Origin: Branchiostoma floridae
Lineage: Eukaryota > Chordata > Leptocardii > Amphioxiformes > Branchiostomatidae
Assembly: GCF_000003815.2 (NCBI RefSeq)
Contig: NC_049980.1
Coordinates: 3,512,207 to 3,576,206 of the forward strand
DNA: 64,000 nt
Reading direction: 5' to 3'
The notes below the pieces were generated by a model. That model made no database searches. It was not told the origin of the DNA and was given only the letters and a program-made list of their open reading frames with translations. Below, piece by piece: positions 23,801 through 33,244 of the stretch (position 1 is its first letter; each line of letters begins with the position of its first letter). The translations under genes and the position numbers were made by a program.

Positions 23801-26713
23801 CGACAGATGGTTGCTTCAAACTGCAATAGTTTGAAAATAGTACAATTCAAAGCAGCCGTCCATCGACTTGACATCCATGGAAACCCTGTTTAGCTACACA
23901 ACGGATATAGGTTACCCTGTGGATAAAGGTGAACTAACGTTACCTGTACTGTGACAATGAAGTCAAAGACATTCCAGCCACTACTCCAGAAGGGGATGAA
24001 GTCGTCCAACCACTTCAAGATGATCTCCAACATGTACATGATGAGGGAGCAGTAGTCAAAGATTTTGATGCACATGTTCAGGATGGCATAGTCTTCATTA
24101 TCTCCAACCTCTGGGGGGGGGGGGGGGAAGAAATATATAATGTTCATCAGAATTTTGTTCTTCCACTTATGAGTGTGTGTGTGCATGCATGTGTGCGTGT
24201 GTGTTTGACATTCAAATTTGCGTGTATGAGTGTGTGTATGCATGTATGAGTGTGTGTTTGTTTGACATTGTGTGTATGAGTGTACGCATGTATGAGTGTG
24301 TGTGCATATATGAGTGTGTGTGTATGTGCATGATTGTGTGTGTTCGAGTGCGTGCATTTGTGAACATTAATGAGTGTGTGTGTGTGTGTGAGTGTGACTG
24401 TGTTTGTGTGAGTTTGTGTGTCTGCCAACTTTTAACAGATAACTTAACTTTTTAGAATGCCTACAATCAATCATGTTGACAGACAGACTGGTACAATGTA
24501 TGTGGGCAGGTCTTGATGAGACCTAAAAATCATTAGATGCTGGGTTCTCGTAATCAGCTGTCCATGGTATTGCAGTGGAACGGCCCCGTTTTGATATTTT
24601 TTCTGGACAAGCTATGGTCAAGATGGTTTGGTACATACATTGTCATGTAGCTCTTATAATTATGGTTAAGAAAGAATGACAGTTTGGGCCCTCCACCAAC
24701 CTTCTTTGGAACTGCAAATGCTCCCAAAGTTTGCAGTTCCCAAATGCCCCAACTTTGCAGCTTACACAATGTAAATCTAACATCGCACAAGTACATGTCT
24801 CTTCATGTCTTACCCGAGTCAATGCCGAGCACAATGGAGTTGCTCAGGATCAAAAACAACATGAACTTCTGGAAAAAGTTGCCTGGCAAAAGATTTTAGT
24901 GAAGGAAAGCAGAACAAGAAATCAGCTACTGCAATAACATGAACACACTACCTATCAATTTTATTATATCTAAAGTTCATTATATCTCATATATATTATA
25001 TACTCTCAAAGCACTTGCAGTATGATTAGGAAAATGAGTTTATGATATCAAACAGTCCTGTATTTTACCACTTAAAGTAACCTACATTATTGTATTCATA
25101 TGTTTATGGAGGTCAGACATCCAGGTAAACAATATTCAAATAGAATTTAATCTGTACACATGGATAAAAACAGACTCCGAGATTTACTTCTGGATGTTCA
25201 GTGATGTTCATCACTCTTCTTCAATGTCACTCAAATGAACTGGCAGAAACAATACAATACAAGTACATCTGTAATGTACTGTATTGTATCGTATACTATG
25301 TAACGTATTGAATTGTATTGTATTGTATATTTACTTGAATTTGTTAATTGTAACTGTCGCGTTCTGGCGACCCTTCTTCCAACGCAGTGACCGTCCACTT
25401 GAGCATGTCGAGTTGTTGTTGTTTACTCCGTTGGGCCATCTATACCTGTTATGGGAGGGGTGTTCTAGAACCGCCAGAACGCAACCAGTAATGCCATTTT
25501 CAATAAAAGTCAGTTTTGGTTTGATCGTCTCACAAGACAGACGTGTCTTCAATTTGTCCGACTAGTTACTATATCCAACACATCTAACTAAATAGACCGG
25601 TTGAACATGTCAGGATCGTATGCAAATGTCACTCATATGTATTACTTAGTTTTATGAGTGACATTTTGTAGTATTCAAAGGATACTCTCGAGAATCCAGC
25701 TGGCCCACAGATCCAGCGAGGGGAGCTTGGAGTACTTGTTCCGTACGCGGTTCTTGCGTCGGAGCGTGCGGTCCACAAAAAGCGACTCCATGTGCTCGTG
25801 TATCTGGAACTTGACCAGCGCGTTGGGACTCTCCACCATCAGCTTGTTCATCACTTCCGGGTCTAAACAAATTAAGAAAAAAAAAGGATTTCTAAAACAA
25901 TGTTGTTCCAACGGTGTTACCTTTTATGACTCCAATAGAAGTCTAATGTATCTGTTCAGAGTTTCACTTTTAACTACACTAACCCTCAAACTAAGCCATA
26001 AGAACAAAGTTCGAAGCCAGGATTCTCCCCAAAATCTATTTAGTATAGTGGAGGGGCTGGCATAAATAACCCGAAGCAATTCCAAGAATAGCAATTCCTT
26101 TGTTGTGTAGAACCAAAAGGACTATTGTTGTGATCATCGCCCATTCACAGGTTTTTGCAGACTGGAATTAAGTGACTGCTCTGTGAATTTTCATGAATTT
26201 TATCAAAACTAACCAGTAAAATGGGGAAGAAACGTTATCTTTATTGGTGGTAACAGCCAACGCAGCTAAGAACAATCCACATGTGCACCTACATCATAGG
26301 ACATTTATGTATAAAACCCAGTACATGGACCAGTGCAGGTTAGGTGCAGGTAGACACCAGAAATACCTGCACAGCACCATTTTTACCTGCATTAACCTGC
26401 ATATGCATACATGCAGGTAGCATTTCGAGCCCTGCTTACCCATGAGCTCTGGCATGTGGTACTTTGGGGCGGTGAAAACTCCCGTCTCCCCAATGGAGTC
26501 CAGCATGTTGAAGTCGTGAATGAGGCGCGAGCGAAACAGCTCCGCCTTCGGACTCAGCTCGGTCGCAGCGTTCGCCATCTCTGACCCCTGACCTTTGGTG
26601 TTGGCGGCTTCATCGGGAGGTTTGAGGGTGATGCTCCCACGTTTTTCGCCACTGCCTAGTGCCGACGCTAGGGTGCCAGTTATGCTGCCACGTCTTTGCC
26701 CACCTCCTAACAT
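14824..26713 (-). CDS. CATSPER2: CatSper2, sperm cation channel pore subunit (561 aa, 13 coding exons)
   Basis: Minus-strand exons: 26713-26440, 25862-25686, 24882-24814, 24110-23944, 22830-22681, 22043-21919, 19654-19482, 18885-18774, 17527-17486, 16720-16634, 16291-16256, 15675-15599, 15020-14824; total 1686 nt, all phases consistent. The protein has an N-terminal cytoplasmic part (SRLIHDFNMLDSI), six membrane segments, an S4 with regularly spaced Arg/Lys (RIFRVLRSLKMVSRFRQVR, ~250-268) and the filter TLDHW (335-339), fitting the CatSper TxDxW consensus. The S6 end IMVNNFQNIR and the C-terminal block DWDRIVQEN...VWPRDTLFKYY...LQDNLEER match vertebrate CatSper2. CatSper2 is one of four pore subunits of the Ca2+ channel of the sperm flagellum. 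The ATG at 26713 follows a splice acceptor (exon from 26736), so a 5' UTR exon lies upstream. The last exon contains a possible donor (gtgagt, just after HRLA), so the final ~15 residues are uncertain. Confidence 0.93.
15100..15389 (-). pseudogene. Two partial duplicate copies of the CATSPER2 last exon
   Basis: Copies at 15389-15300 and 15189-15100 repeat the first ~90 nt of the true last exon (15020-14824), each with its own tttattccag-type acceptor. Copy 15189-15100 has an in-frame TAG at 15148-15146, 13 codons in. Copy 15389-15300 stays open up to FKYY, then leaves the homology. The spacing between copies is about 169 and 200 bp. They could be skipped, or used as alternative short C-termini. 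Confidence 0.85.
16958..17386 (+). mobile_element. hAT-like MITE, copy 1 (family taggg-tgggtaccgg)
   Basis: The left end taggggtgggtaccggtac and right end gatacccagccctaa are inverted. It is the same family as 44965-45397 and 52768-53189. No clean 8-bp target duplication is seen here. It lies in a CATSPER2 intron. Confidence 0.8.
17759..17870 (+). mobile_element. Short TIR element (ttatgtcatacc ... ggtatgacataa), copy 1
   Basis: Inverted ends tatgtcatacctg and gggtatgacataa bound ~110 bp. The inner part (caaatttgttcaacttctgg) is shared with 48532-48812, which is ~170 bp longer. Both are followed by the same flanking run (taaaatacaacac), so the real element may extend further. Confidence 0.6.
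18305..18693. mobile_element. hAT-like repeat with cagggctcgaaat ends and internal tandem duplication
   Basis: It starts cagggctcgaaat and ends atttcgaacccta. Inside, a ~100-bp unit containing cccagtacatggaccagtg is present twice in tandem. Related copies lie at 26240-26434 and, more diverged, around 34395-34495. Confidence 0.65.
19990..20410 (-). pseudogene. Degenerate copies of the CATSPER2 pore exon in the adjacent intron
   Basis: Plus-strand 20290-20405 keeps the order of blocks seen in the real pore exon 19482-19654 (gtccagag, atg..atagaa-ccagacagga, agtggt-cag, gtga-cg-tga), with many changes and a deletion. Weaker copies lie at 20128-20215 and 19990-20080. All reading frames are broken. 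These look like tandem duplications of an exon-containing segment. Confidence 0.6.
20590..20770. mobile_element. MITE of the gtaacc-tagttcacctttatcc family
   Basis: Carries gggtaacctatatcc at the left and, inverted, ggtaccccacggataaaagg at the right. Same family as 23728-23943. Confidence 0.55.
20873..21215. other. Assembly gap (343 N) bounded by an inverted repeat
   Basis: The ~33 bases before the gap (20839-20872) are the exact reverse complement of 21267-21300 after it. The unsequenced part therefore lies inside a hairpin-forming element, which probably caused the gap. Confidence 0.95.
21624..21874. mobile_element. Fold-back MITE, ~100-bp arms
   Basis: The left arm 21624-21723 (aaggagaattcttattacac...) pairs with the right arm 21770-21874 (...gtgtaatattagaattctcctt) around a ~46-bp loop. 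It sits 45 bp from CATSPER2 exon 22043-21919. Confidence 0.85.
22934..23270. mobile_element. Fold-back MITE, >100-bp arms
   Basis: The run ctctgctatctcaacagtc with its neighbours (22934-23045) is inverted at 23150-23270 (gacagttgagatagcagag). It lies in a CATSPER2 intron. Confidence 0.8.
23728..23943. mobile_element. MITE abutting a CATSPER2 splice donor
   Basis: The left end gttacgctagtttacc and the right end, read in reverse as gtaacgttagttcacc, are inverted over ~90 bp. The reverse end begins exactly at the GT donor of exon 24110-23944. Confidence 0.65.
24172..24422. repeat. TG-rich microsatellite (tgagtgtgtg)n
   Basis: Imperfect gtgt/gagt iterations in the CATSPER2 intron. Open frames on both strands here are simple-repeat artefacts. 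Confidence 0.95.
26240..26434. mobile_element. hAT-like repeat copy next to the CATSPER2 exon 1 donor
   Basis: Same family as 18305-18693 (cccagtacatggaccagtg, ctacatcataggacat). Its cagggctcgaaat end, on the minus strand, starts 5 bases after the GT of the exon 26713-26440 donor. Confidence 0.65.
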
Positions 26714-27119
26714 GATTTCTGCGGAAGCATGCTTTCCTGAACAAAACAATGGCAAAACAATATTTAACTGTGGTCATAAAACCTCGAACTAAAATTGACT
26801 ACTAGTAATTAGTATGAAAGCTTAATGTCTGGACAAAACTTTGAAACAAAATTGATGTTCAAATTCCACTTTTGATTTGTATTCAAGTTGATGGACTGTT
26901 ACATTGTTAGATTTTCAGTTTAACAATTTGATTTCTGGACTGTCAATCATTTAACTGTTATATTCCATCTTACAGTTTGTTTGGTGTAGTAAATGCCTAA
27001 AGGTTCAATCAAAAGATTATGGTTTTAATCATCAAATCACACCAAACAACTTATGTCTAGGAAGATGAAATGTAACTTGGTGCAGTACACTGAGTTGGAA
27101 AGATTGGCAGTCTAATAAA

Positions 27120-28455
27120 TAAACATTTTTTTCAATGGCTAGGGCGACTTATTTCAATCATATAATTAAAATGATGAAACACCTTGATAAATACAATATA
27201 TTGTCCCCTGCCCAACATGGCTTTAGGAAAGGCCTCTCTTGTGAAAGCCAGCTATTGGTCACGACTCACGACCTGACTAGTGCCCTTGACCAAGGAAAAC
27301 AGGTTGACGCCATAGTGCTCGATTTCAGCAAGGCTTTTGATATGGTTCCCCACATTCGCCTTCTGAGTAAGCTCCAGCACTACGGCATCTCTGGTAATCT
27401 TTTGTCTTGGCTTCAAGCCTTCCTTACACAAAGGACCCAGGCAGTTGTCCTTGATGGGGAGTCCTCGAAACCCACAAAGGTTTTGTCGGGAGTGCCCCAA
27501 GGAACTGTTCTGGGACCCCTCTTGTTCCTACTTTACATAAATGATTTACCTGATATTGTTGGGTCCAACGTGCGTTTGTTTGCAGACGATTGCCTGCTTT
27601 ACCGTATTATTGAACACCCAAGTGACGTACAAGGCTTACAAGCTGACCTTGACGCACTGACCCATTGGCAAAACCATTGGCAGATGTCCTTTAATCCATC
27701 TAAGTGCCACACACTTCATATAACCCACAAACGTAAACCAATTATTTCTCAATATGTTCTTTGTTCAGAAAACCTTACAAGTGTCAAAACTCACCCATAT
27801 CTTGGTGTCCAACTATCTCATGACATGAAGTGGGACACACATATAAAGTACGCAACTGGTAAAGCGAATCGAATACTGGCGGTCATTCGCCGCAATTTAC
27901 AGCACTGCCCACCACGGGTCAAATCAACATGCTATAAGGCGTTGGTGCGCCCGCACTTGGAGTACAGCGCAGCAGTGTGGGACCCCTATACTATCAGTGG
28001 GGCCCAGGCACTAGAAAGAGTGCAGCGTAGAGCGGCAAGAGTGACCGTCAACGATTATCGCAGAACCAGTAGTGTAACTGATATGCTCACAAGCCTACAA
28101 TGGCCACTCCTCGCTGACAGAAGGAGAGACGCACGTCTAATCACTTTCTACAAAATTGTGAATGGCATCATAAACATATCCCCAACCCAGTATCTTAAAC
28201 CTGCCCAACGCAGAACCAGAGGAAGTCACATGTTTAAGTATCAGTTAACCACAGCTAAAAGAGACTGTTTTAAGTTTTCTTTTTTCCCTCGGACGGTTGC
28301 CGAGTGGAACAGACTGCCGGGGCACACTGCCCAGGCCCCGTCAGTCGAGGCCTTTAAGGCCGGTTTGGCTGCCTTGCCCTAGTCCGCAAGCCACCCCCCC
28401 CCTCAGCGACGCCCCAGCAGGGGTTTTTAGAGGGTACACAAGACGAAGACGAAAA
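27120..28455 (+). mobile_element. 5'-truncated non-LTR retrotransposon (LINE) with reverse transcriptase
   Basis: An open frame at 27135-28382 (415 aa) carries reverse transcriptase motifs in order: HGFRKGLSCESQL, the catalytic motif VLDFSKAFDMV, SGVPQGTVLGPLLFLLYIND and FADDCLLY. A C-terminal region ends with the TVAEWNRLPG pattern usual in jockey/CR1-type elements. The endonuclease half is missing, so it is a dead 5'-truncated copy, although the remaining frame is uninterrupted and therefore probably young. The 3' end is marked by gacgaagacgaaaatg. It lies antisense to the CATSPER2 5' region. The clade cannot be fixed by eye. Confidence 0.93.
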
Positions 28456-29454
28456 TGGATGACATTCCACCACACATCAATATTCGTCTGTTTCCCCCAA
28501 AAAAGATTTTAGTTGATATTATATTACTAATAGTTATATTGCAAATCATAAAAAGCAGCTGCAAAATGAACAAATTTAATTACTACTAGTACGGCCTCAG
28601 TAGAAAAATAAAACACTGGAAAACAGATACCCATCTCATAGTTTGCCCAAGTCAGTTTTAAAACCAAAGAAATTTGAACAAAAAAAACTCTTTTAGTTCA
28701 GTTTTTGGTTCCCATATTTTCATTTCCTTAATAATATCATTGTATGTTGAATACTTTGACAAATGTGCTAGAAATTCGAAAACTTAGCCTAGAATACTTA
28801 CCAGCCAAATAAACAGGGACACAAGACTATCTTGGTAAGTCCTCCCTGGCTTTCAAGTTTGCCTCTTGCCCTCCATGTCAACCGAAAAACTGCAAACACA
28901 AACTGTTCTGGAACGGCATTGTTCAGTAATCTCGAACGTGAATCGAACTCAATCCGCATTTCTGTCATGGTTCTATCCCACATTCTTCAACTTTGAGATC
29001 CTTTTTCATTAGATTAATCCCCCAGGTATGTTAAAAGCTTGAGAAATTGCCGAAATGCGCAGTAAGAGACAATGTTTTGCAGAAAGATGCACGCACGCTG
29101 TCCCCACACTGCCATTTCTACATTTCCCGCCAATATTCCAAAATGGACTGTTCCAACTACATAACCTTGTCGTTTCGATCCTATATGCATTCGTCAATGT
29201 CATACACCTATTCAAATTTGCTATTTAAATAAATAAAACAGTTACAAAATTACAATGTAAATGGCTCTAGTGGCATTTAAGAGCATCTGCCATCTATTTC
29301 AACATTATTCTATATTCGTTGTCACCTCTTATATAATGGTCTGGCCTCTTATAGGTCAAAGGTTAGGTATCGCCGCAGTTTTATAAACTTGTTAACATTT
29401 CTTGGATATCGTGACATTTGTAGGCGCTTCAGACCTCCCAGAACCCACTAATTA
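28456..29454. promoter_or_regulatory. Region between the LINE and C15orf40, presumed divergent promoter of CATSPER2 and C15orf40
   Basis: The two genes are transcribed away from each other from here. No TATA box or confident 5' UTR exon of CATSPER2 could be placed. A shared promoter is inferred from arrangement only. Confidence 0.3.
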
Positions 29455-31674
29455 ATGCGGAGAACTTTAAACTCGGCTGCTTCTGTCCTCCTTACAAGAT
29501 ATAGCTCTACTGTGTTCAGGGGGAGACCAGGAATGCCTAAAAAACAGACAAGAGGAGGGGGAAGCTAGCAGAGAAGGTAGCGTAAACAAATTTTGGTTCC
29601 TGATTTTCAAAAAAGGAAGGGTAAAGGATTTCTGAAGAGAAACAACGTGAGAAATTGTGGAATATTTGTTTCTCATGTACTTGGTTTGTATCTAAACCTT
29701 GGTATTTTCACCGAACTGTCTCCGCGAGAGGCGTCCAGTACTCGTTATGTTGGTAACATGTTGATGTCCTTGGTGCTAGTTGGCTTTCCTCCAGCTCAAG
29801 CTACTCTATTTACATTATGTAGCCTAGGCTCTAGCTTGTTTTAGTAGTCGATTTCTCTGTCTCTGACTGTCTGTCTCTGTCGCTCTCCCTTTATCCCCCT
29901 CTGTCTCTGTCTTTCTCTCTCTCTTTTTCTATCTCCCCCTCTCTCTATCTTTCTACATGTGTGTGTGTATTGCCTACCCAGTAAACTGCCTCATGGTATG
30001 ACACGCCAGGCTCGCACTCACTCAGAGGGCCACAAGCTGCATATTTGGACGGCTTTATTTGATTCACCCACACTGGGAAGGTCCCCTACTCTTTTTGATA
30101 AGTGTGGTGGGTTCTTTTCTGTGCTCAATGTGTGTCTCTCCCCAAACAAGGCTTTTTCCTGCTTGCAGTCTATAATGAACATCATCCCATACAATGCTGC
30201 CGTATAAGACTGCAAGCAAGAGATATCTCTGGAACAGTACCCTGGTTATCAGAGTACAACTCCAGCCGGCCAAGGGATTATGCCACCTATGCTACTCCTG
30301 GCCGGCTAATTCGATTTACGGGGCTATGTTGCTAGGGGCCCGGGAAAGAATCGTAGCCGCGAACGCTGTTCTCTGGCGACAAGGGTACTGGAACAGTGTC
30401 CTAGACTAAAATGTTGCCCATTACTTACTGCTGACCTTTTTATTTTTTTTTTACCTTACATGTAGGTAGGGGCCAATGCAGCGCCTATTGTCCAGGCTTC
30501 ACCAGTCACTCAGAGTAAGGATGGGTCCATCCTGGTAGCCATACATGCCAAGCCTGGAGCCAAGGCTAATGCCATAACAGGTCAGAACTTGAACTATGTA
30601 AACCATGAGCGAGTGAGTGAGTGAGTGAGTGAGTGAGTGAGTGAGTGAGTGAGTGAGTGAGTGAGTGAGTGAGTGAGTGAGTGAGTGTGAGAGCGAGCGA
30701 GAGTGAGTGAGTGAGTGAGTGGGTGAGTGAGTGAGTGAGTGAGTGAGAGCGAGTGAGTGAGTGGGTGAGTGAGTGAGTGAGAGCAAGTGAGTGAGTGAGT
30801 GAGTGAGTGATTATATGACACACCAGTTACAAGGGCAGTCAAACTGTTTGAATTTCCAGTAATAGTTATATTGCCATACATTGTGTATGCATTGATGTGC
30901 AAATATGTCTCGTAGGTATAATTTCCACTAACCAAAGAAACTATTGATCATGGCTTTTGATTTGTCCTAGGGATTTGAACCCCTTACCCCGTGCACATGT
31001 CGCACATCTTTTTAACATACTTTCCCAACAGTGCTATACTTGATGTCTTCCCTCTCCACCATAGATGTAACAACAGAGACTGTTGGTGTGCAGATAACAG
31101 CGCCCCCTATGGAGGGTGAAGCAAATGCAGAACTCTGCAGATACTTGGCAGGTGTCCTAGAGGTCAAGAAAAGTGCTGTATCGTTGGAAAGGGTACGTTC
31201 ACGTTTGCAGGTGTAAAATTTGAATCTTTCTAAGATTTTAAGCTTGTCCCTGGTTGATTGCTTATCAAAAGACAGTGTATTAGTATTTACATGTAATTAG
31301 TATCCTAATCAAAGTGATGTACCACTGAAGAGTAGGAAAATTGAATGTGTATACTAGTATCATGCTTCAAAAAGCTCTGTTGAGGATAATCACTTAAACC
31401 TTTTCTTCTTTGTACATTGTACTTAAGATTTATACACCAGAATTTTCGAAGCTATCAGCATTTACTACATATACTCCATAATGTCAGGCCTTTTCTTTAT
31501 AAAATAATAGTGTTAAGATGCTTATCTTTGTATACATAAGCAGAGGGGGCTTATGATGATTTAAAAAAAAATCTATCTGTACAGGGTGCCAAGTCAAGAG
31601 AGAAGACTGTCCGAGTCGACACTCCGGGAACCACAATAGATGCAGTACTTCAGAGAATAAAAGCAGCAATTTAA
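29455..31674 (+). CDS. C15orf40: UPF0235 (DUF167) family protein, C15orf40 orthologue (~149 aa, 4 exons)
   Basis: Exons: 29455-29576, 30470-30580, 31065-31192, 31585-31674. Exons 2-4 translate to [35 protein letters not shown] and [11 protein letters not shown], the signature blocks of the YggU/UPF0235 family; its biochemical role is unknown. Exon 1 gives [19 protein letters not shown], an Arg/Ser-rich, acid-poor leader like a mitochondrial presequence, then MPKK, as in the vertebrate protein (internal ATG at 29533). As written, exon 1 hits TAG at 29566-29568. Removing one G from the run 29557-29561 opens the frame to the donor at 29577 and fits the phase of exon 2, so the run is probably miscounted or the allele is broken. 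Confidence 0.88.
29845..29960. repeat. Pyrimidine-rich (tctctctgt)n tract
   Basis: CT/TG-rich simple sequence in C15orf40 intron 1. Confidence 0.8.
30607..30811. repeat. (GAGT)n tetranucleotide microsatellite
   Basis: About 200 bp of gagtgagt units with a few ggtg/gcga variants, in C15orf40 intron 2. Long minus-strand frames reading SLTHSLTH are artefacts. Confidence 0.97.
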
Positions 31675-31696
31675 GAAAAATCACAACCCTTATGAC

Positions 31697-31993
31697 CTAA
31701 CGAAACTAAGGATTAATGCTCACACCTTACAAATTGAAAAGAGCCAACACTACAACACACCAGCCAATGAGAGACTTCGTCCCACATGCCATAATAACAT
31801 AGAGAACGAATTCCACTTCTTAATGGATTGTCCGACCTACGAAGAAGACCGTCAAAAGTCATTACAATCTGCATATAAGTCTGATATTGTACTACCACAG
31901 GCTAAGACAGAGATATTCAATATGATATTATTATGTCCTGTTCATATATCTGCCTACATAGGCCAATTCATTTACAACTCCTTGCATAAATGA
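31697..31993 (+). mobile_element. LINE 3'-end fragment encoding a C-terminal Cys/His motif
   Basis: It starts 22 bp after the C15orf40 stop. One frame reads LTKLRINAHTL, then RPTCHNNIENEFHFLMDCP and YEEDR, then a stop at 31991. The C-x-x-x-ENExHFLxxCPxY pattern is typical of the zinc-knuckle tail of non-LTR polyproteins. It probably lies within the C15orf40 3' UTR. Confidence 0.75.
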
Positions 31994-32780
31994 GAAAATG
32001 CTATATTGACATAATGATCTGAAGTATTAGCTTGTATGATATTAACTAGATTGGCTGAAATGCTGTAATTCAGTTTTAAGTTCAGTTCAGTTCATGGCAG
32101 GGCATTAGCACTCTTTCTATAGTTAAAGTATATAATGAACATTGTAGCGAACTACTTTCCGGCCGGATGGTACCCAGGCTAATATCCGAGAATATCTCGA
32201 CAACAAACCACAATATATTTATGCGGTTTGCGGATTACAATTAAGGTTACCTACCAAGTGACCTTTCTAACGATACCAAGTTCAACCCGCCGGAACATTG
32301 TTTAAGATTGCAGAATCTCCAGCGTATATACGCGCGTAAGGGTGCGTTAGGGTGATCCTATATCCGAGAATATCTTGACAACAAAGCACAATATATTTAT
32401 ACGGTTTGCTAGTTAAACCATTCTCGCACTGTACATAAATAAAGATGAACTGAACTGATGAACTGAACTGAACAATCCTCTCCACAACCGCTACACACCT
32501 ACCAAATATCGTGAAAATCCCCCAGCTGGATTTTGATTTGGATGCTGCCCAAAACAAATCGAAAAAATACTTAGGCTTACTGCTGTACCGTAGGAAAACG
32601 CCAGGTAAACCATTTTCGAACCTGGCATGCTTTTCCACAACTGCTACACACCTACCAAAAGTAAAAAAGATACATTCGCAATTTATATGCTATTGACCTA
32701 CATACAGACCCATGTAACAGAAAACATTATCTTCTTGACGAAAATAATAAATGTAACGTTACGTAACTTTATTATATCAA
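31994..32780. repeat. Intergenic with a duplicated ~60-bp block
   Basis: The block atccgagaatatctcgacaa (32174) recurs as atccgagaatatcttgacaa (32362), ~190 bp apart. A second pair, ctacacacctaccaaa, lies at 32493 and 32643. No gene is seen. Confidence 0.6.
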
Positions 32781-33032
32781 GGAGCTTTTAGTTTATACAG
32801 CATCTTGGTGTCCCTATCGGAATTACTAATCTCAAAGCAGATCCTACGGTGCCATATTAAAGAAAGTATCAAAGCTGGCCAAGGAGTATAGCCGGCCAAA
32901 GAGAGTCGAATGGGCACCGGAGGGTATGATGTTATATTTAATACGCCACCGTGCATCTGCTTTAAGATTACGGAATCACCAGTGACGTTTGACAAGCCCC
33001 TCCCGATCAGCTGGGTGCCTCGAGAAATTTCG

Positions 33033-33243
33033 TCATCACTGAGATTGCGTCATCGTATACACCGTGCTCTGATTGGTCAGCTTACTCACCTCTCTAGTGG
33101 AATAAACGGGTGTGATTGGTCAATGAATCACTATCACGTGGAATTCACGTGCACCTAATGAGTCAAAGCACAAAAGTCATATCCAGGCAGAAAGAGGTAG
33201 TCGTCAGTTCTGCTTCGACTTTGGCGAAGATAAGACGTTTTTG
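33033..33243 (+). promoter_or_regulatory. Perilipin promoter and first exon, module 1
   Basis: Two inverted CCAAT boxes (gattggt at 33071 and 33114), two CACGTG E-boxes (33135, 33146) and TGAGTCA (33159) precede an untranslated first exon ending ttggcgaagataagacgttt ttg at 33243, with donor gtgagtctc. The arrangement is paralogous to 36195-36334. Confidence 0.6.
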
Positions 33244-33244
33244 G

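Noticed and set aside
23890-24455. His/Thr-rich ORFs on both strands near the TG repeat
   Set aside because: Simple-repeat artefacts. Only 23944-24110, the CATSPER2 exon, is real in this interval.
28798-29232. Small ORFs in the CATSPER2/C15orf40 interval as first exons
   Set aside because: None joins in phase to exon 26736 or 30470 with a convincing donor, so no coding claim is made.
30499-30935. Long SLTHSLTH-type ORFs (also at 43348-43654)
   Set aside because: Translation of a tetranucleotide microsatellite; no start context or homology.
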